Assembly (NCBI RefSeq): GCF_001426865.1
Contig: NZ_LMFO01000023.1
Span: 310,001-374,000, forward strand
Direction of reading: 5' to 3'
DNA from: Paenibacillus sp. Root52
GTDB lineage: Bacteria > Bacillota > Bacilli > Paenibacillales > Paenibacillaceae
Length of the DNA stretch: 64,000 nucleotides
The notes under the pieces: model-generated
The model's input: only the letters and a program-made list of their open reading frames with translations
The model's database searches: none
What the model was told of the DNA's origin: nothing
Program-made: the position numbers and the translations under genes
Part shown: in pieces, positions 36,702 through 46,110 of the stretch
Layout of the letters: each line of letters starts with the position of its first letter
Position numbering within the stretch: position 1 is the stretch's first letter

Positions 36702-36727
36702 GATTCAGACCTCCCGCAGAGTTGCAT

Positions 36728-37309
36728 TTATTGAAGCAGTGGGGTGTTGGCTAGCTGTAAGCAATAGCTTTTGACCAGCGTCTGCCCTGTAGTAAATTCT
36801 TTATCGTAGGCTCGTTCAAAGCCCAGTCGCTCATAGAGACGGATAGCCTCCCCCATCATATCCGAAGTATGAAGGTGCAACGTATTCGCTCCACGTTCTC
36901 TAGCGAATTGGGCGCTAGCTCGAATTAACCCCGTAGCTACGCCTCTGCCACGTGCCTTGCTTGTCACGCCGAGCAGACGAATAACAGGGGAGTGGATGCC
37001 AAGCTCTGGCCTACCGTAAGCCGTGTCGGATGAAGCATACACAAACACACTGCCTACAACTTCTCCGTCAAGCTCAGCTACCAGCTTCGCTACCGTTGAC
37101 GATTGCTCGATCGCTTCTACAATACTTGCTTTATACGCAATCCATACATCATGAGGCAGTTCCTGTTCATATTGGCTATATGCATCCAGCAGAACTGCCT
37201 CCAATAAATGAAGGTCTTCGGTAGTGGCTTCTCTAATGAAAGGTTCGCTACCATCCGCACCCTCCGTCGTATGCTGACTTCCATTAGATTGCGCCTCTAT
37301 ATTTCCCAT
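36728..37309 (-). CDS. GNAT family acetyltransferase
   Basis: The 193-residue protein has motif A in VIRLLGVTSKARGRGVATGL (R-G-x-G-V-A-T) and a motif B region, AIRLYERLGFERAY. ATG 37309 overlaps the TGA of the preceding gene (TGATG), so expression is coupled. In B. subtilis the SnaA/SnaB acetyltransferases N-acetylate S-modified cysteines before monooxygenase cleavage; the same step is inferred here from context. Confidence 0.85.
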   Translation of the reverse strand: MGNIEAQSNGSQHTTEGADGSEPFIREATTEDLHLLEAVLLDAYSQYEQELPHDVWIAYKASIVEAIEQSSTVAKLVAELDGEVVGSVFVYASSDTAYGRPELGIHSPVIRLLGVTSKARGRGVATGLIRASAQFARERGANTLHLHTSDMMGEAIRLYERLGFERAYDKEFTTGQTLVKSYCLQLANTPLLQ

Positions 37310-37803
37310 CACAGCACCTGCTTTCCGGCTGCTTCCTGCTTAATTCTCCGAATCTGGTTCACATGATGCTGCACATGAGCAACAAAGGCCGGAATGATCG
37401 CGGAAAGAGAGACCGACTCGCCTTTAAAGTTGATACCGGTTTTGTTCCATTCCTGTTCATCAAGCCGCTCCAATAGACCGGAGTTGTATTGAACCAAACC
37501 GTGAGCAATCGCAATAAGTTTGGATACGTGTTCCTCATTCGCTTTTTGTCCAGCAACCCATGCATCCTGATCAAACGCAGGTAGCTTTACCTGCGATCCC
37601 GCTAATATCTCACGGATTCGAAAGGAAACAACGATACTATGATCCACCAGATGTGCCAGCACCTCCGTAACACTCCACGAAGTTGGAGATGACTTCCATC
37701 TCACCTGCTGCTCGCTTAGTCCAGCAATTTCCTGTTCAATCTCGCTATACGCCTGTGTATATGCGGAAATGATTGACTCCGTTGTGTCTACTGTGTTCCC
37801 CAT
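37309..37803 (-). CDS. DinB-like (YfiT/DUF664-type) protein
   Basis: The four-helix DinB pattern is clear: WSVTEVLAHLVDHSIVVSFR (about 43-62) and PAFVAHVQHHVNQIRRI (about 138-154), with histidines placed to bind a metal. Some members are thiol-dependent transferases using bacillithiol or mycothiol. In this sulfur-linked operon a thiol-transfer step would fit, but that is inference. It lies between the LLM oxidoreductase and the acetyltransferase. Confidence 0.82.
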   Translation of the reverse strand: MGNTVDTTESIISAYTQAYSEIEQEIAGLSEQQVRWKSSPTSWSVTEVLAHLVDHSIVVSFRIREILAGSQVKLPAFDQDAWVAGQKANEEHVSKLIAIAHGLVQYNSGLLERLDEQEWNKTGINFKGESVSLSAIIPAFVAHVQHHVNQIRRIKQEAAGKQVL

Positions 37804-37848
37804 AATTACCGCTCTCCGATCTGTATCATTAATTTAAACGTGATATGT

Positions 37849-38859
37849 TTACACTAATTCTTCTGCAAACGCCTCTTTAAGCAACTGGAAGGAGCGAACC
37901 CTTTTATTAAAATCAGGGACTATTGTTGTAAATACAAAACTGTCTACACCGTATTCCTCCGAAAGTCCAAGTAATCGCTCCCTCACGGTTTCCTTCGTGC
38001 CACGGGTGATGCCCGCTTCGCGCTCAACCGCTGTATACGTTTCTCCTGCCTGTCTTGCGAATTCCTCCGCCTGCTTCAGCGTCTGTACATTAACGGTTTT
38101 GCCACTGGCCAACGTCACACGTACACTTTTGTGCTGTCCTGCCAGTTCCGCTGCCTCTTCTTCCGTATCTGCTGCAATAACAGACAGGGCCAGAATGGCT
38201 TGTGGTTCCCCATGCTTCTCACGATTGAACTGATTGCGGTAGGTATCCAGCGCAGCCAGCGCTGCCTCAGGATCACTGTTAATAAACAATGCAAATACAT
38301 AAGGCAGCCCCTGCTTTGCTGCTAATTCAGCACTGGAAACACTCGTACCAAGCATGTAAATACCTGCTGGTTGTACCGGCAACGGTTGGGCAGACAGTCC
38401 AGGCTGCGCATGGTGTTCACCGGCAGAGGAATGCAAGAAGTCATGAAGTTCCACTAATTTGTCTTCCAACGTTTCCGGTTCCGCGATCCCTTTTTGCAGT
38501 GCCTTTGTCGAACGAGGTAAACCTCCCGGTGCACGTCCGATGCCAAGTTCTACCCGACCAGGTGCCAGCGTGGCAAGCACATTAAAGTTCTCCGCTACTT
38601 TATAAGGACTGTAATGCTGGAGCATGACGCCGCCAGAACCAATTCGGATCGTACTTGTCTGTGCGAGCAAATAAGATACCAACACTTCTGGAGAGGAGCC
38701 GGCAACACCTTCCGAGTCATGATGCTCCGCTACCCAAAACCGATCATAGCCAAGCGACTCTGCGAGTTTCACAAGTTCGACTGTATTATTCAACGCTTCC
38801 GCAGCCGTTTGGCCTGGAAACACAATGCTTTGATCCAAAATCCCCAATGTAAATGACAT
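37849..38859 (-). CDS. LLM class flavin oxidoreductase (YtmO-like)
   Basis: The 336-residue short luciferase-like protein has LGILDQSIVFPGQTAAEAL, RFWVAEHHDSEGVAGSSPEV and VELGIGRAPGGLPRST, typical of the MsnO8/YtmO group. ATG 38859 is chosen because AGGAGG is 7 bases upstream; the ATG at 38865 touches that site. Its place next to a cystine-type ABC importer matches ytmO in the B. subtilis ytmI operon. Confidence 0.87.
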   Translation of the reverse strand: MSFTLGILDQSIVFPGQTAAEALNNTVELVKLAESLGYDRFWVAEHHDSEGVAGSSPEVLVSYLLAQTSTIRIGSGGVMLQHYSPYKVAENFNVLATLAPGRVELGIGRAPGGLPRSTKALQKGIAEPETLEDKLVELHDFLHSSAGEHHAQPGLSAQPLPVQPAGIYMLGTSVSSAELAAKQGLPYVFALFINSDPEAALAALDTYRNQFNREKHGEPQAILALSVIAADTEEEAAELAGQHKSVRVTLASGKTVNVQTLKQAEEFARQAGETYTAVEREAGITRGTKETVRERLLGLSEEYGVDSFVFTTIVPDFNKRVRSFQLLKEAFAEELV

Positions 38860-38882
38860 ATGCATTCCTCCTCAAATGTGAC

Positions 38883-39635
38883 CTAGATGGAATACGCGCT
38901 ATCAGGCGTAATCCGTTTAAGGAACTGTTTCGTACGTTCCTCTTTTGGATATCGGAATAACTGAGTTGGTTCCCCTTCCTCAACAATGACTCCACCGTCC
39001 ATAAATACAACGTGATTCGCCACTTCCTGAGCGAAGCCCATCTCGTGGGTAACGATGATCATCGTAATGCCTTCCTTTGCAATTTGGCGTATAACAGCCA
39101 GTACCTCACCCACAAGTTCCGGATCCAGAGCAGAGGTTGGCTCATCGAACAAAATAACTTCCGGATTCATCGCCAAGGCTCGTGCAATGCCAACACGCTG
39201 CTGTTGTCCACCTGACAACTCACTAGGGTACGAATCAAGCTTATTTCCGAGACCCACCTTCTCCAGCAAGGCAGCGCTACGCGCCCGCGCTTCATCCTTT
39301 GGTACTTTGCGAACAGCAACGAGACCTTCCATCACATTTTGCAGCGCCGTTTTGTGGCGGAACAAATTGTATTGCTGAAATACCATCGCTGATTTTTGGC
39401 GTAGAGCATGGATGTCCTTTTTGCCATGCTTCTTATAATCCAAGGTGAAATCTCCGAGTGTGATATGCCCGGAATCCGGTTTCTCCAGATAGTTAATGCA
39501 GCGCAGAAGTGTGGTTTTGCCCGAGCCACTTGGCCCCAAAATCGCAACGACCTCACCACGTGCCACATTTAGGTCAATGCCGGTAAGCACCTTGTTGTCT
39601 CCGAAGCTTTTATATATTTGCTTAAGTTCAATCAT
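38883..39635 (-). CDS. polar amino acid ABC transporter ATPase (TcyN-like)
   Basis: A complete ABC ATPase of 250 aa: Walker [10 protein letters not shown] (34-42), signature LSGGQQQR (about 140-147), Walker [12 protein letters not shown] and the H loop in VTHEMGF. It energises the two permeases encoded upstream. Its ATG overlaps the stop of the permease gene (ATGA). The family transports cystine and related sulfur amino acids in TcyJKLMN systems. Confidence 0.92.
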   Translation of the reverse strand: MIELKQIYKSFGDNKVLTGIDLNVARGEVVAILGPSGSGKTTLLRCINYLEKPDSGHITLGDFTLDYKKHGKKDIHALRQKSAMVFQQYNLFRHKTALQNVMEGLVAVRKVPKDEARARSAALLEKVGLGNKLDSYPSELSGGQQQRVGIARALAMNPEVILFDEPTSALDPELVGEVLAVIRQIAKEGITMIIVTHEMGFAQEVANHVVFMDGGVIVEEGEPTQLFRYPKEERTKQFLKRITPDSAYSI

Positions 39636-40342
39636 GACACGCCTCCCCGACTGTACGCTCTGAACCGCTTCTCTGCCAGCGCGCTCAGTCTTTCAATCCC
39701 AATGGTCAGACCCCAGAAAATAAGAGCAGCTGCCACATATGCCTCAAAAAACTTCCAATTCGTTGATGCAACAATCTGTGCCTTGGCATTAATCTCGACC
39801 ACCGATACGGCAAATGCCAACGTTGAACCATGCAACATACCGATCAGCATGTTCGAAATGTTGGGTAGACTCGCTGCAAAAGCCTGCGGCAACACAATTC
39901 TGCGCAAGGCTTTCGTCGCAGTCATACCTAGAGAATAAGCGGCCTCAATCTGCCCGCGATCAACCGAAAGCAAACCTGATCTGACAATCTCGGATGCATA
40001 AGCTCCAGCCGTAATTGAAAATGCCAGATAAGCAAATCCGATCAACGGAATAGAGGCCGAATTAAACCCAAGCCCGAGCGATTCCGACACACTATCTAGC
40101 AGCATGGGAACACCAAAGTAAATCAGTAACAGGTGGGTAATCATCGGTGTGCCGCGAACAAATGTAACGTAGGCAGCCGCCAGTTGACTTAGCACAGGAA
40201 TTCGAAATTGACGAACAAGTGCAACGGCTGTGCCGATTAGGAAACCGAAAACAACCGATACAACCGTAATCGCTAGCGTAATTGGGATTACGCCGAGAAG
40301 CTCCACAAAGGCGGTCCACACAAAAGAGAGATCAAAGCTCAT
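39632..40342 (-). CDS. amino acid ABC permease (TcyM-like)
   Basis: The 236-residue HisM-type permease has five membrane helices and the EAA motif [22 protein letters not shown]. It overlaps both neighbours by ATGA junctions, a tightly coupled transporter set. [17 protein letters not shown] is the family signature before the EAA loop. Confidence 0.9.
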   Translation of the reverse strand: MSFDLSFVWTAFVELLGVIPITLAITVVSVVFGFLIGTAVALVRQFRIPVLSQLAAAYVTFVRGTPMITHLLLIYFGVPMLLDSVSESLGLGFNSASIPLIGFAYLAFSITAGAYASEIVRSGLLSVDRGQIEAAYSLGMTATKALRRIVLPQAFAASLPNISNMLIGMLHGSTLAFAVSVVEINAKAQIVASTNWKFFEAYVAAALIFWGLTIGIERLSALAEKRFRAYSRGGVS

Positions 40343-41034
40343 ATCGGAGCAAACCCCCTTTTCTGCACTCTCCGCTCAAGTACACGGAACAGTCGTTCTA
40401 GCACAAAACTTAGGACGAAATAAATGAGAGCCAGTGAAATGTACGCTTCTATAAAATGCCGGGACATCGTCGCCAGCGTAGAAGATTTTCCTGTCATCTC
40501 CATAACACCCACGCTAAAAGCAAGCGAAGTATCCTTCAAGCTGCCAATGACCATATTGGAGAAGATCGGCAATGCCGTAACGATCGCCTGTGGCAATACA
40601 ATGCGGAAAAACGCTTGCGGCCCCGACATACCAATTGCATAAGCAGCCTCTACCTGACCACGATCAACAGAAGCAACGGAAGCCCGAATCATCTCCACCA
40701 TAAATGCCCCGCTGTTCAGCGCGTATGTCAAAATAACAAAATACAGGGCTGGTACACGATCTGTATTTACACCAAACAACTTCAATATTTCTGGAAATCC
40801 ATAATAGAATAAAAACAACTGAATTAAGATCGGCGTACCACGAAAAAAGGATACATACAGTTTCGATAACCGATTCAGCACTGGGATGTTATACATTTGA
40901 GGCAGTGCTGCGATAGAACTAATGACAAGTCCCAGTACCATCGCACTAACTACAATCAGAAGCGTAGTGCTGATGGTCGGTAGAAGCTTTATAAAATAGT
41001 CAATGATATAGCTGAACTCAAATGTTGCGCCCAT
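40339..41034 (-). CDS. amino acid ABC permease (TcyL-like)
   Basis: The 231-residue permease starts MGATFEFSYIIDYFIKLLPT; the longer frame to 41184 runs into the inserted repeat and is not the native start. Signatures RGTPILIQLFLFYYGFP and EAAYAIGMSGPQAFFRIVLP are present. Its ribosome site (GAGGAAAGG) lies directly against the family A element at 41059-41267, which separates it from the binding-protein gene. Confidence 0.9.
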   Translation of the reverse strand: MGATFEFSYIIDYFIKLLPTISTTLLIVVSAMVLGLVISSIAALPQMYNIPVLNRLSKLYVSFFRGTPILIQLFLFYYGFPEILKLFGVNTDRVPALYFVILTYALNSGAFMVEMIRASVASVDRGQVEAAYAIGMSGPQAFFRIVLPQAIVTALPIFSNMVIGSLKDTSLAFSVGVMEMTGKSSTLATMSRHFIEAYISLALIYFVLSFVLERLFRVLERRVQKRGFAPI

Positions 41035-41058
41035 CGTTGCGGCCTGCCTTTCCTCTAA

Positions 41059-41267
41059 GAGGTTGTTCAAAGTACGCAGTACCGAGAAGATGGGATAAAG
41101 ATAGAAATGGAGTGGCGGAGCGTAGGCAAAACTACGTGAGCAACTACATTGTTTCCAACGGAAACAAGCTTCGTAAGCCTCCACTTATTTCGGCTGAATC
41201 CCATATTCGATGCTGAGATGCCTCAGGGCATCCTTCGTAATCAAAAGCGGACTTTTTGAACAACCTC
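41059..41267 (+). mobile_element. MITE-like element, family A copy 2 (209 bp)
   Basis: Termini GAGGTTGTTCAAA and TTTGAACAACCTC are inverted repeats, flanked by TCTAA direct repeats (41054-41058 and 41268-41272). The body matches copy 1 at 33457-33635, with about 30 extra bases around TTGTTTCC-AAC-GGAAACAA. It is non-coding and inserted in an operon between the stop of the binding-protein gene and the ribosome site of the permease gene. Confidence 0.82.
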
Positions 41268-41275
41268 TCTAAGTG

Positions 41276-42103
41276 TTATTTGATCTCCGATTCCGTAGCG
41301 TCAAACCCAAGCCATTGCTCACTCAGTTGCTTCAATGTACCGTCCGCCTTAATTTCCTTCAGCACTTCGTCAACACGGTCAGCGAGCTTCTGCTCTTCAG
41401 GGTCATTTTTGCGGAACATAAACAGCGTGTCAGATTCACTAAGCGGCGCACCGACTAGCTTCAAATCGTTGTTAGGGTCAATCAGTGGAAGTGTAAAGTC
41501 GGCAGCAATCGACGCTGCAACCCGTTTCGACTTGAGTTGTGAGATGAAATCGTTGGCTACACCGCTTGAATAAACAATTTCAAGTGCATTGTCATGCTCT
41601 TTATTGTAGTTTTCCAGCAGGATCGCTTGTGCACTGGTTGCTGTCGTAAATACTTTTTTGCCCTTCAAATCGTCAATCGATTGAATGGCGTTATCGTCTT
41701 TGAGAACAGCAATTTTGTTTTTCCAATGTGAATATGCTTCTTTGTTAAACAGATACTTCTCCTCGCGCTCCGGATTTTTCTCCATTTGATGTGCAACCAT
41801 ATCAATCTTGTTCGTTTCTAGGCTCAGCAGTAAGTTAGTGAACTCCAAGGTCTGAAACTCGAACTCGTAATCATCCAGACGTTTATCAATTTCTCTGACC
41901 AGCTCTACGTCATAACCTGTCAGCTTGTTATTATCGTCAATAAAGGCTACATTCGGAAACTGCGTGCCTGTCCCTACAATAATTTTGGTCGGCGCCTGTG
42001 CTCCATCTGCCCCTGCTGCTGTCGGAGTTTCCTCCCCAGCGCTGCATCCTGTCAACGCCACAAGCAGTGCAGTAGTAACCGTTAAAAGTGACCATTTTTT
42101 CAT
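41276..42103 (-). CDS. amino acid-binding lipoprotein of the ABC importer (TcyJ/K-like)
   Basis: A lipoprotein signal (LLTVTTALLVALTGCSAG) precedes a cluster-3 binding domain: VGTGTQFPNVAFIDDNNKLT, GYDVELVREIDKRL. The 275-residue length from ATG 42103 (GGGGGAAATATTC upstream) is typical. It is the first gene of the operon and is followed by a family A insertion before the permease gene. An inverted repeat in the promoter region suggests a sulfur-responsive repressor. Confidence 0.88.
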   Translation of the reverse strand: MKKWSLLTVTTALLVALTGCSAGEETPTAAGADGAQAPTKIIVGTGTQFPNVAFIDDNNKLTGYDVELVREIDKRLDDYEFEFQTLEFTNLLLSLETNKIDMVAHQMEKNPEREEKYLFNKEAYSHWKNKIAVLKDDNAIQSIDDLKGKKVFTTATSAQAILLENYNKEHDNALEIVYSSGVANDFISQLKSKRVAASIAADFTLPLIDPNNDLKLVGAPLSESDTLFMFRKNDPEEQKLADRVDEVLKEIKADGTLKQLSEQWLGFDATESEIK

Positions 42104-42146
42104 GAATATTTCCCCCGTCATGTTGGTTATTATTTTTATACCACCA

Positions 42147-42169
42147 ATTCTTACTTGTTAAGTAGGAAT
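42147..42169. promoter_or_regulatory. 23-bp palindrome at the sulfur operon promoter
   Basis: ATTCTTACTT-GTT-AAGTAGGAAT is an inverted repeat with 9 of 10 positions paired in each arm. On the minus strand TATAAA follows at the usual -10 distance, so the palindrome covers the -35 region. It is a candidate operator for a CymR- or LysR-type sulfur regulator. Confidence 0.6.
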
Positions 42170-42267
42170 TATTCTAAAAGTATCATTCCCACTGATCCAG
42201 CGTCAACGGATTGCTTATAGATAAGTTCTATATGAAGATTCAATTATTGAATGTGTGCGAATACATT

Positions 42268-42416
42268 GCCGCAGCATCACGAGTGTATCGTAGTGATGGG
42301 ATGCCAAAAAGCGCCACGTTTGTATCGCCGTGGCGCTTCTTTTCTGCTGATGCATGATCCTAATCGGTCATGTAGCACAACAATCTAGGCTGCTGTACCG
42401 ACATGGCAGCAGCTTC
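42268..42416 (-). repeat. four-hairpin 3' module, family C copy 1 (includes a terminator)
   Basis: On the minus strand four hairpins follow one another: AGCTGCTGCC/CAGCAGC, CATGACC/GGATCATG, GCGCCACG/CGTGGCGC followed by TTTTTGG (intrinsic terminator, 42305-42339), and GCATC..ATCAC/CTCGTGATGC. The same order and much of the sequence recur at 57769-57908. It lies downstream of the GH30 gene and ends the supercluster transcript. Confidence 0.7.
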
Positions 42417-42477
42417 TTAATCTAGCAGCAGCGTGTAAAACTACCTCATCTACTGAATATGCCGCACAACATCACAC

Positions 42478-44031
42478 CTAGTTCAGCTTCACTACACCAG
42501 TCAAAGTCACTACCGATTGCTCCGGAATCGTAACGAGAAAGGATTGTTCATCGCCTGCCTTAACACACCCCATATTAACCAAATCCAGCCCGGCATTCGT
42601 CACGTAACATTCCAGTACGGAAACGACTCCGTTTAACCCCAGATTGTGAAGACTCAGCTGAATGCATTTGTCTCGTGTTCCATGGTTCACCAAGACCACG
42701 GTCACCGTCTGCTCTTCGTCATGCACATAGGCAGAGCCCAGCAATCCGCTGTCTGCTTCTTCACCAAGACCCGTCAGGCCGATTCTTTGTGCGCCGGGAC
42801 GAATGAACTTGCTGTAGTTGCCCAGCACCCACAACATTTTGGACGTTAAAATGTTCTGTTCATCGCCCTCCTCCTGAAAATCGGTGTAGATCAGTCCGTC
42901 CTTATAGTCCACTTTGGATACCGCCGTCCACCACTGCCACGCAGCCGCGTTGGCTTCCACTAGGTCAAAATGAATGGTCCGTGCAACATGCAGTGCAGGC
43001 TCCATGCCCAGATCCCGACCAGGGCCGTAATCGCCCAAAATGCAATATTCCGTCACCCAATATTTGCTGCTCGCATCATAATGTTTCATATTGTCATTCA
43101 ATAACCGTCTGAGTCGAACTAGCCGATCGTCACCCGGATGGCTATAATCCGACCAGTAGGAGTGTGAAGCTATTTTATTGCCCACCGCTTCCTTCATCTC
43201 GGGGTCACCAATCAGTGCCTTGATGTATTCCCGGTATTGGCCTGTACCCAGCTTGTTGGCACCGCTTGAATACGTACCACTGCCTGCAAACTGGCGATAA
43301 TACGCATCGTCCAGCAGTGATGTAATTTCCACCCCGTCAGGCGCACTGATCCGTGTTCCCAGATGGGTTAACCGCAATTGCCGATGCAACTCCAGAATAA
43401 CACGTCTCATATCCTCGTTGTTATAGCGATTGCCCTCTTGCCAAGCCTGGTTCCAGTCCCAGGTAGGCTCATTAATCGGGCTGATATAATCAAAGGACAG
43501 TCCGATCTCCTGAAAGTGCGTCAATATATGTAGGAGAAAAGCTGCAAATGCCCCCTCGTACCCCTGCTTCAGATTGGTTGAACCCACTTCGGAATCTGGC
43601 TGGGCATGACCGTTTTTGGTCATCCATACCGGCGGACTATTCACAAATGCAATGAGCGTCTCCACCCCCCGATCACGTGCAGCCTGCAGGAACCATTGTT
43701 GTCCGGACTGTTTGCTCCAGTCGTATTCTCCATCCTCCGACATTTTGAAAGCTTCTGCGCGTCTCCATGGATCGGGAATTAGGGCTTGATCAGTTACTGT
43801 GGAACCGGCACCAATATTGAAACGCCAAGCAGATAATCCGATGCCCTTCTCTCTCGAAAATAACAGATCCGCCAACCGGTTTTTATTCTCCTCAGTCCAA
43901 TGCTTGCCTAACGGTTCCATGGACCATGCATCCGATGCGCCAAAGTTATCCATCATCTGGTAGCGAAGCTCCCCACTAACCGTTACCACCGCATCCGGTG
44001 ACCCTTCTGACTTCGATAGCGTTTTCCCCAT
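42478..44031 (-). CDS. GH30 family glycoside hydrolase, cytoplasmic
   Basis: The 517-residue protein has the GH30 barrel: MMDNFGASDAWSMEPLGKHW, SPINEPTWDW (acid/base Glu188) and WVTEYCILGDYG (nucleophile Glu328), with a C-terminal beta-sandwich side domain. It resembles endo-beta-1,6-galactanase-like members, but GH30 also has glucanases and xylanases. There is no signal peptide, so it should cleave imported oligosaccharides. GAGGAGGATTCTAG precedes ATG 44031. It is the last gene of the supercluster. Confidence 0.88.
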   Translation of the reverse strand: MGKTLSKSEGSPDAVVTVSGELRYQMMDNFGASDAWSMEPLGKHWTEENKNRLADLLFSREKGIGLSAWRFNIGAGSTVTDQALIPDPWRRAEAFKMSEDGEYDWSKQSGQQWFLQAARDRGVETLIAFVNSPPVWMTKNGHAQPDSEVGSTNLKQGYEGAFAAFLLHILTHFQEIGLSFDYISPINEPTWDWNQAWQEGNRYNNEDMRRVILELHRQLRLTHLGTRISAPDGVEITSLLDDAYYRQFAGSGTYSSGANKLGTGQYREYIKALIGDPEMKEAVGNKIASHSYWSDYSHPGDDRLVRLRRLLNDNMKHYDASSKYWVTEYCILGDYGPGRDLGMEPALHVARTIHFDLVEANAAAWQWWTAVSKVDYKDGLIYTDFQEEGDEQNILTSKMLWVLGNYSKFIRPGAQRIGLTGLGEEADSGLLGSAYVHDEEQTVTVVLVNHGTRDKCIQLSLHNLGLNGVVSVLECYVTNAGLDLVNMGCVKAGDEQSFLVTIPEQSVVTLTGVVKLN

Positions 44032-44175
44032 CTAGAATCCTCCTCTTTTCCAGCCGAAGCAGCTACATGTACTTGCACTACAGGGGCCACGCTTTACAGT
44101 GGCACCCATGTAATTGCAAGCCTACTGTCCTAACCTTCCAGCCTCTTCTCTTTCAGCCATTCTCTATGTTCAGGT

Positions 44176-45189
44176 CTAGCCCACAAGTCCGGAACGCTCC
44201 ACACTCTCTACGAAATGTCGCTGAACGAACAGATAGATGATCAGAAGTGGCAGAATAGCCATCAGCACACTTGTATTCATCATCATCGACATGAAAAATG
44301 GATCCTGCGTGTACGATTCTGCGGCTTGCCCACCACCGGTCAGGTACGTTGCGATCGTATATCCGGAGGAAGACATCATCGACGACATAACCTTGGGCTC
44401 GTTTAGGTACATATTGGTGAAGAACGAATCATTCCATTGCCATACAAACGAAAACAGCATTACAGTAATCATGGAAGGTATTGCATTTGGTAAAATAATG
44501 CGTCCGAACGTCTTGAAATAGCCTGCACCATCAACGTATGCTGCTTCTTCAATCTCACGCGGAATGCCCCTGAAGAATTGGCGGAAAATGTATACGTACA
44601 GACCTGTTTTCACACCCATGCCCAATAATGCAGATATCAGGAACGGCCAGTACGTATTAATCAGATTCGCAGGACTGCCTCGAAACAGTTCAATCAAACC
44701 AAGCACATCAAAATTTTTAAAATTCAGATAGAGCGGAATCATGATCGTCTGTGAAGGAACCAAAATGGTAAAGATAACCGTGGCAAACAACAGACCACTT
44801 CCTCTGAACCTGATCCTTGCGAACCCATAGCCTGCCAGTACACACGTTATCGTCTGAAGCAGCATGACAGCAGTCGACAACCATAAGGTATTCATCAGCA
44901 CACTGGGGTAGTTCATTGCCGTGAATACCAATTTAAAGTTATCCAGCGTGAATTCGCGGGGTAACCAGATTACTGTCGGGTCATACAGATCGGACATACT
45001 TTTAAATGAAATTGATATCTTCAATAAAATGGGATACAGAATAACGAATGAAATGCCAAATATCAGGACGAATCGCACCAAAATCCACAGCCACTTTTTA
45101 ATGAATTCAAACCAGTAGGCAGTAGAAGTTAGGCGCTCTAGCCCTTCTTTTTTTGCAGTTCGCTGCCCTGATGCGGTTCCTGTCTTCAT
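44176..45189 (-). CDS. carbohydrate ABC permease, second pair (MalG type)
   Basis: Six membrane helices and the EAA loop EEAAYVDGAGYFKTFGRIILP identify a CUT1 permease; 337 aa with a long cytoplasmic N-terminus. AAGGAGGCATGAC precedes ATG 45189. It pairs with the permease immediately upstream. The segment between helices around GYTIATYLTGGGQAAESYTQ is longer than usual. Confidence 0.88.
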   Translation of the reverse strand: MKTGTASGQRTAKKEGLERLTSTAYWFEFIKKWLWILVRFVLIFGISFVILYPILLKISISFKSMSDLYDPTVIWLPREFTLDNFKLVFTAMNYPSVLMNTLWLSTAVMLLQTITCVLAGYGFARIRFRGSGLLFATVIFTILVPSQTIMIPLYLNFKNFDVLGLIELFRGSPANLINTYWPFLISALLGMGVKTGLYVYIFRQFFRGIPREIEEAAYVDGAGYFKTFGRIILPNAIPSMITVMLFSFVWQWNDSFFTNMYLNEPKVMSSMMSSSGYTIATYLTGGGQAAESYTQDPFFMSMMMNTSVLMAILPLLIIYLFVQRHFVESVERSGLVG

Positions 45190-45210
45190 GTCATGCCTCC
45201 TTCGGGAATG

Positions 45211-46110
45211 CTAATTCTGATAAAAGACCTTGCGAGACACAAGGGCAGTCGTTACCCACAAGATCAGTGCAATAACGGCAAAATATATCCAGGACATCGC
45301 CGCACTGAGCCCAAAATTAAAGCTCTTGAAGGCCGTATCCACAACAAGTCGACTGGTCTGGTCACTGATGAAGCTATCCACGATCGTGTAGACCAGATTG
45401 GTCAGAATCAATGGACTCAGCATAGGGAATGTAATCTTCCAAAAGGCTTCATATCCTGTCGATCCCTCGATCTTGGCGGCTTCATACAGTGAAGGTGAGA
45501 TCGACTGCAAGCCTGCAAGGAAAATCAGAATTTGTACTCCGGACTGACTGACAATCTCATAAATACGACTTACCGCACCTGTCAAATATTCAACTAGAAT
45601 CGGACTCATGCCGGATTCAAGCAGCATAATCGTCAGATCTAGATTTTTTAAGACAGACAGTCCCCCACCGGTCATATCATTGGCATTGCGTACAACGGAT
45701 TGCATCAAGTCCCCGTTTTCAATACTGGCAATGATGCCTGAGGCCAGAATGACTGGCAGAAAAAAGATCGCTCTTGCCAAAACCCGTCCGTGAAACTTCT
45801 GATTCAGAATGACGGCAAAAAACAGGCTGAAAATAATAATCAGTGGTGTATTTACCACAATATTCAGAACTGATTCCGTCAACATTCGTACATAGGATTC
45901 ATGGGATAACAGAGCCTCACGGAAATTGCCCAAACCGATAAACTCTAGGGTGAACCCTTCATTAGACACCTGTAGATTACTCAGACTGTATCGGAACGAT
46001 GAGATTAACGGCACCATGAACAGAAATAGGAACCCGATGAACCAGGGCAGAATGAAATACAAACCGTAATATCTGTTTTTTTGTTCAAGAGATAACTTTT
46101 TGAGTTTCAT
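45211..46110 (-). CDS. sugar ABC permease, second pair (MalF type)
   Basis: The 299-residue protein has FILPWFIGFLFLFMVPLISS as first helix and the EAA loop YEAAKIEGSTGYEAFWKITFP. Its ATG overlaps the stop of the DUF5696 gene (ATGA), so its synthesis is tied to that surface protein. The region QSVVRNANDMTGGGLSVLKN is an extended loop unlike the standard partner, suggesting specialised interaction. Confidence 0.88.
   Translation of the reverse strand: MKLKKLSLEQKNRYYGLYFILPWFIGFLFLFMVPLISSFRYSLSNLQVSNEGFTLEFIGLGNFREALLSHESYVRMLTESVLNIVVNTPLIIIFSLFFAVILNQKFHGRVLARAIFFLPVILASGIIASIENGDLMQSVVRNANDMTGGGLSVLKNLDLTIMLLESGMSPILVEYLTGAVSRIYEIVSQSGVQILIFLAGLQSISPSLYEAAKIEGSTGYEAFWKITFPMLSPLILTNLVYTIVDSFISDQTSRLVVDTAFKSFNFGLSAAMSWIYFAVIALILWVTTALVSRKVFYQN

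Noticed and set aside
42122-42270. Possible S-box (SAM) riboswitch before the sulfur operon
   Set aside because: The conserved S-box core and its stems are not present; a protein operator palindrome is seen instead.
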